From Candidatus Brocadia pituitae (GTDB taxonomy: Bacteria; Planctomycetota; Brocadiia; Brocadiales; Brocadiaceae), in the NCBI GenBank assembly GCA_017347445.1, contig AP021856.1, positions 2,178,613 through 2,242,612 of the forward strand: DNA of 64,000 nt, in the 5' to 3' direction. The position numbers and the translations under genes were made by a program. Below, piece by piece: positions 63,446 through 64,000 of the stretch. The notes below the pieces were generated by a model. That model worked only from the letters and a program-made list of their open reading frames with translations, searched no databases and was not told where the DNA came from. Positions within the stretch are counted from its first letter, which is position 1; every line of letters starts with the position of its first letter.

Positions 63446-63625
63446 AGTGTTTCGATAACGTACGGAAGGAATGAAATAAAAAGAACTTCACTCTCCTTGG
63501 AGAAAAGATTCTCACGATAATCCTGTTTTATGATAGATGTTTTCAAAAGTATCATTATAGAAAAACAGCTAATTATATAGCAAGGAAAAACCTTATTGCC
63601 CTGCTTTTATTCTGACATTAAAACA

Positions 63626-63654
63626 TTGACATCCCTTACGGTACCTGATACAAT
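63626..63654 (+). promoter_or_regulatory. Sigma-70 promoter upstream of ispH
   Basis: TTGACA (63626-63631), a 17-base spacer and TACAAT (63649-63654) on the plus strand, close to consensus. Transcription would begin near 63661, about 195 bases before the ispH start. Confidence 0.7.
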
Positions 63655-63796
63655 TGCCCGCATTTAACACGAATTCACCTTCCTTTTGAAAGAAATTACT
63701 TGAGATACACACCTTATAAGAAACAAGGCAAGTCACCGGTGGCTTTTCCCCTCACGGTAGTCAGCTTGTGGGATATTTCAGATGGGGCTTTATAAT

Positions 63797-63823
63797 AAGA
63801 TGAGAGCACGCATCTTCTTTTTT
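63797..63823 (+). terminator. Possible terminator or attenuator in the ispH leader
   Basis: AAGATG and CATCTT form a six-base stem with an eight-base loop, followed by CTTTTTT. It lies between the promoter and the ispH start codon. The stem is weak, but the T-run is good. Upstream, AAGTCACC/GGTGGCTT forms another hairpin, so the leader is structured and could be a regulated attenuator or a short separate RNA. Confidence 0.45.
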
Positions 63824-63855
63824 GGTTTTCATGGCACCTTGTCCGGGGTAATAAT

Positions 63856-64000
63856 GTGAGAGTTAAAGTTGCTAAAACTGCAGGATTTTGCATGGGTGTC
63901 CGGCGGGCAATGGACATCCTCCTGGACGCTGCAAACGAGAAGAATGGTGATGGCAAGGTGTACACGGATGGTCCTCTGATTCACAATCCTCAAGTGCTAG
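63856..64000 (+). CDS. ispH: 4-hydroxy-3-methylbut-2-enyl diphosphate reductase, N-terminal part
   Basis: Last step of the non-mevalonate isoprenoid pathway, using a 4Fe-4S cluster. The frame reads VKVAKTAGFCMGVRRAMDI with the first cluster Cys, then YTDGPLIHNPQVL, the typical IspH/LytB start. The start is GTG 63856, eight bases after GGGG; an ATG two bases earlier is out of frame. The gene runs off the end of the window. The isoprenoid theme is shared with the polyprenyl synthase at 59572. Confidence 0.9.
   Translation, partial: MRVKVAKTAGFCMGVRRAMDILLDAANEKNGDGKVYTDGPLIHNPQVL

Noticed and set aside
1-64000. CRISPR arrays, tRNA or rRNA genes
   Set aside because: No regularly spaced short repeats and no tRNA TPsiC-arm or rRNA conserved blocks were seen in the intergenic regions.

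Overview
The window looks like a chromosomal segment of an anammox-type planctomycete (order Brocadiales). The main pointer is an eight-haem hydroxylamine-oxidoreductase-like cytochrome c at 56.3-58.0 kb. Supporting signs are large exported adhesin-like proteins, long TPR proteins, a planctomycete-like EF-P loop, a substrate-binding/permease fusion, and moderately AT-rich DNA with many decayed transposases. The assignment to order is an inference; no rRNA gene is present.

Layout. 0-9.9 kb (minus strand): a surface-polysaccharide cluster running from a CDP-glucose pyrophosphorylase through sugar-modifying enzymes to a Wzm/Wzt ABC exporter, with a ghost of a second nucleotidyltransferase inside it. 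10.2-16.45 kb (minus): a 2,081-residue exported multidomain protein whose leader carries two c-di-GMP-I (GEMM) riboswitch aptamers in tandem. 16.86-19.75 kb: an ISL3-type insertion sequence with intact ends and a frameshifted transposase, then transposase and other gene remnants. 19.7-24.5 kb: a metallo-beta-lactamase-fold hydrolase, small cysteine-rich proteins, a Lon-like protein whose catalytic Ser is replaced by Asn, and an aldehyde dehydrogenase. 24.8-29.2 kb: a second giant exported protein built from nine Big_5 repeats. 29.3-34.6 kb: a radical SAM enzyme, a GAF-PAS-GAF-GGDEF diguanylate cyclase, and a glycosyltransferase/LAB_N pair. 34.8-38.1 kb: peroxiredoxin and an NtrC-type two-component pair. 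38.1-45.5 kb: an RNA-handling group (cold-shock protein, PNPase, S15, RRM protein, DEAD-box helicase) interrupted by an amino-acid ABC transporter fusion. 45.5-48.8 kb: a TPR protein, a candidate non-coding RNA and a PilZ protein. 49-52.7 kb: leuA, aroDE, aroK. 52.8-58.7 kb: a DUF5666 protein, a Ca2+-type P-ATPase coupled to the octahaem protein, and a 16-cysteine exported protein. 58.8-64 kb: TPR lipoprotein, polyprenyl synthase, EF-P, HemW-like protein, glycosyltransferase, and the start of ispH behind a structured leader.

How it fits together. Three parts of a c-di-GMP circuit lie in one window: a synthase with an inhibitory I-site, a PilZ receptor, and tandem riboswitches on a giant surface-type protein. 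Together with the polysaccharide export cluster and the second adhesin-like protein, this suggests control of matrix or aggregate formation. The other regions are housekeeping or respiratory genes. Small or decayed features were translated by eye, and no database search was possible.
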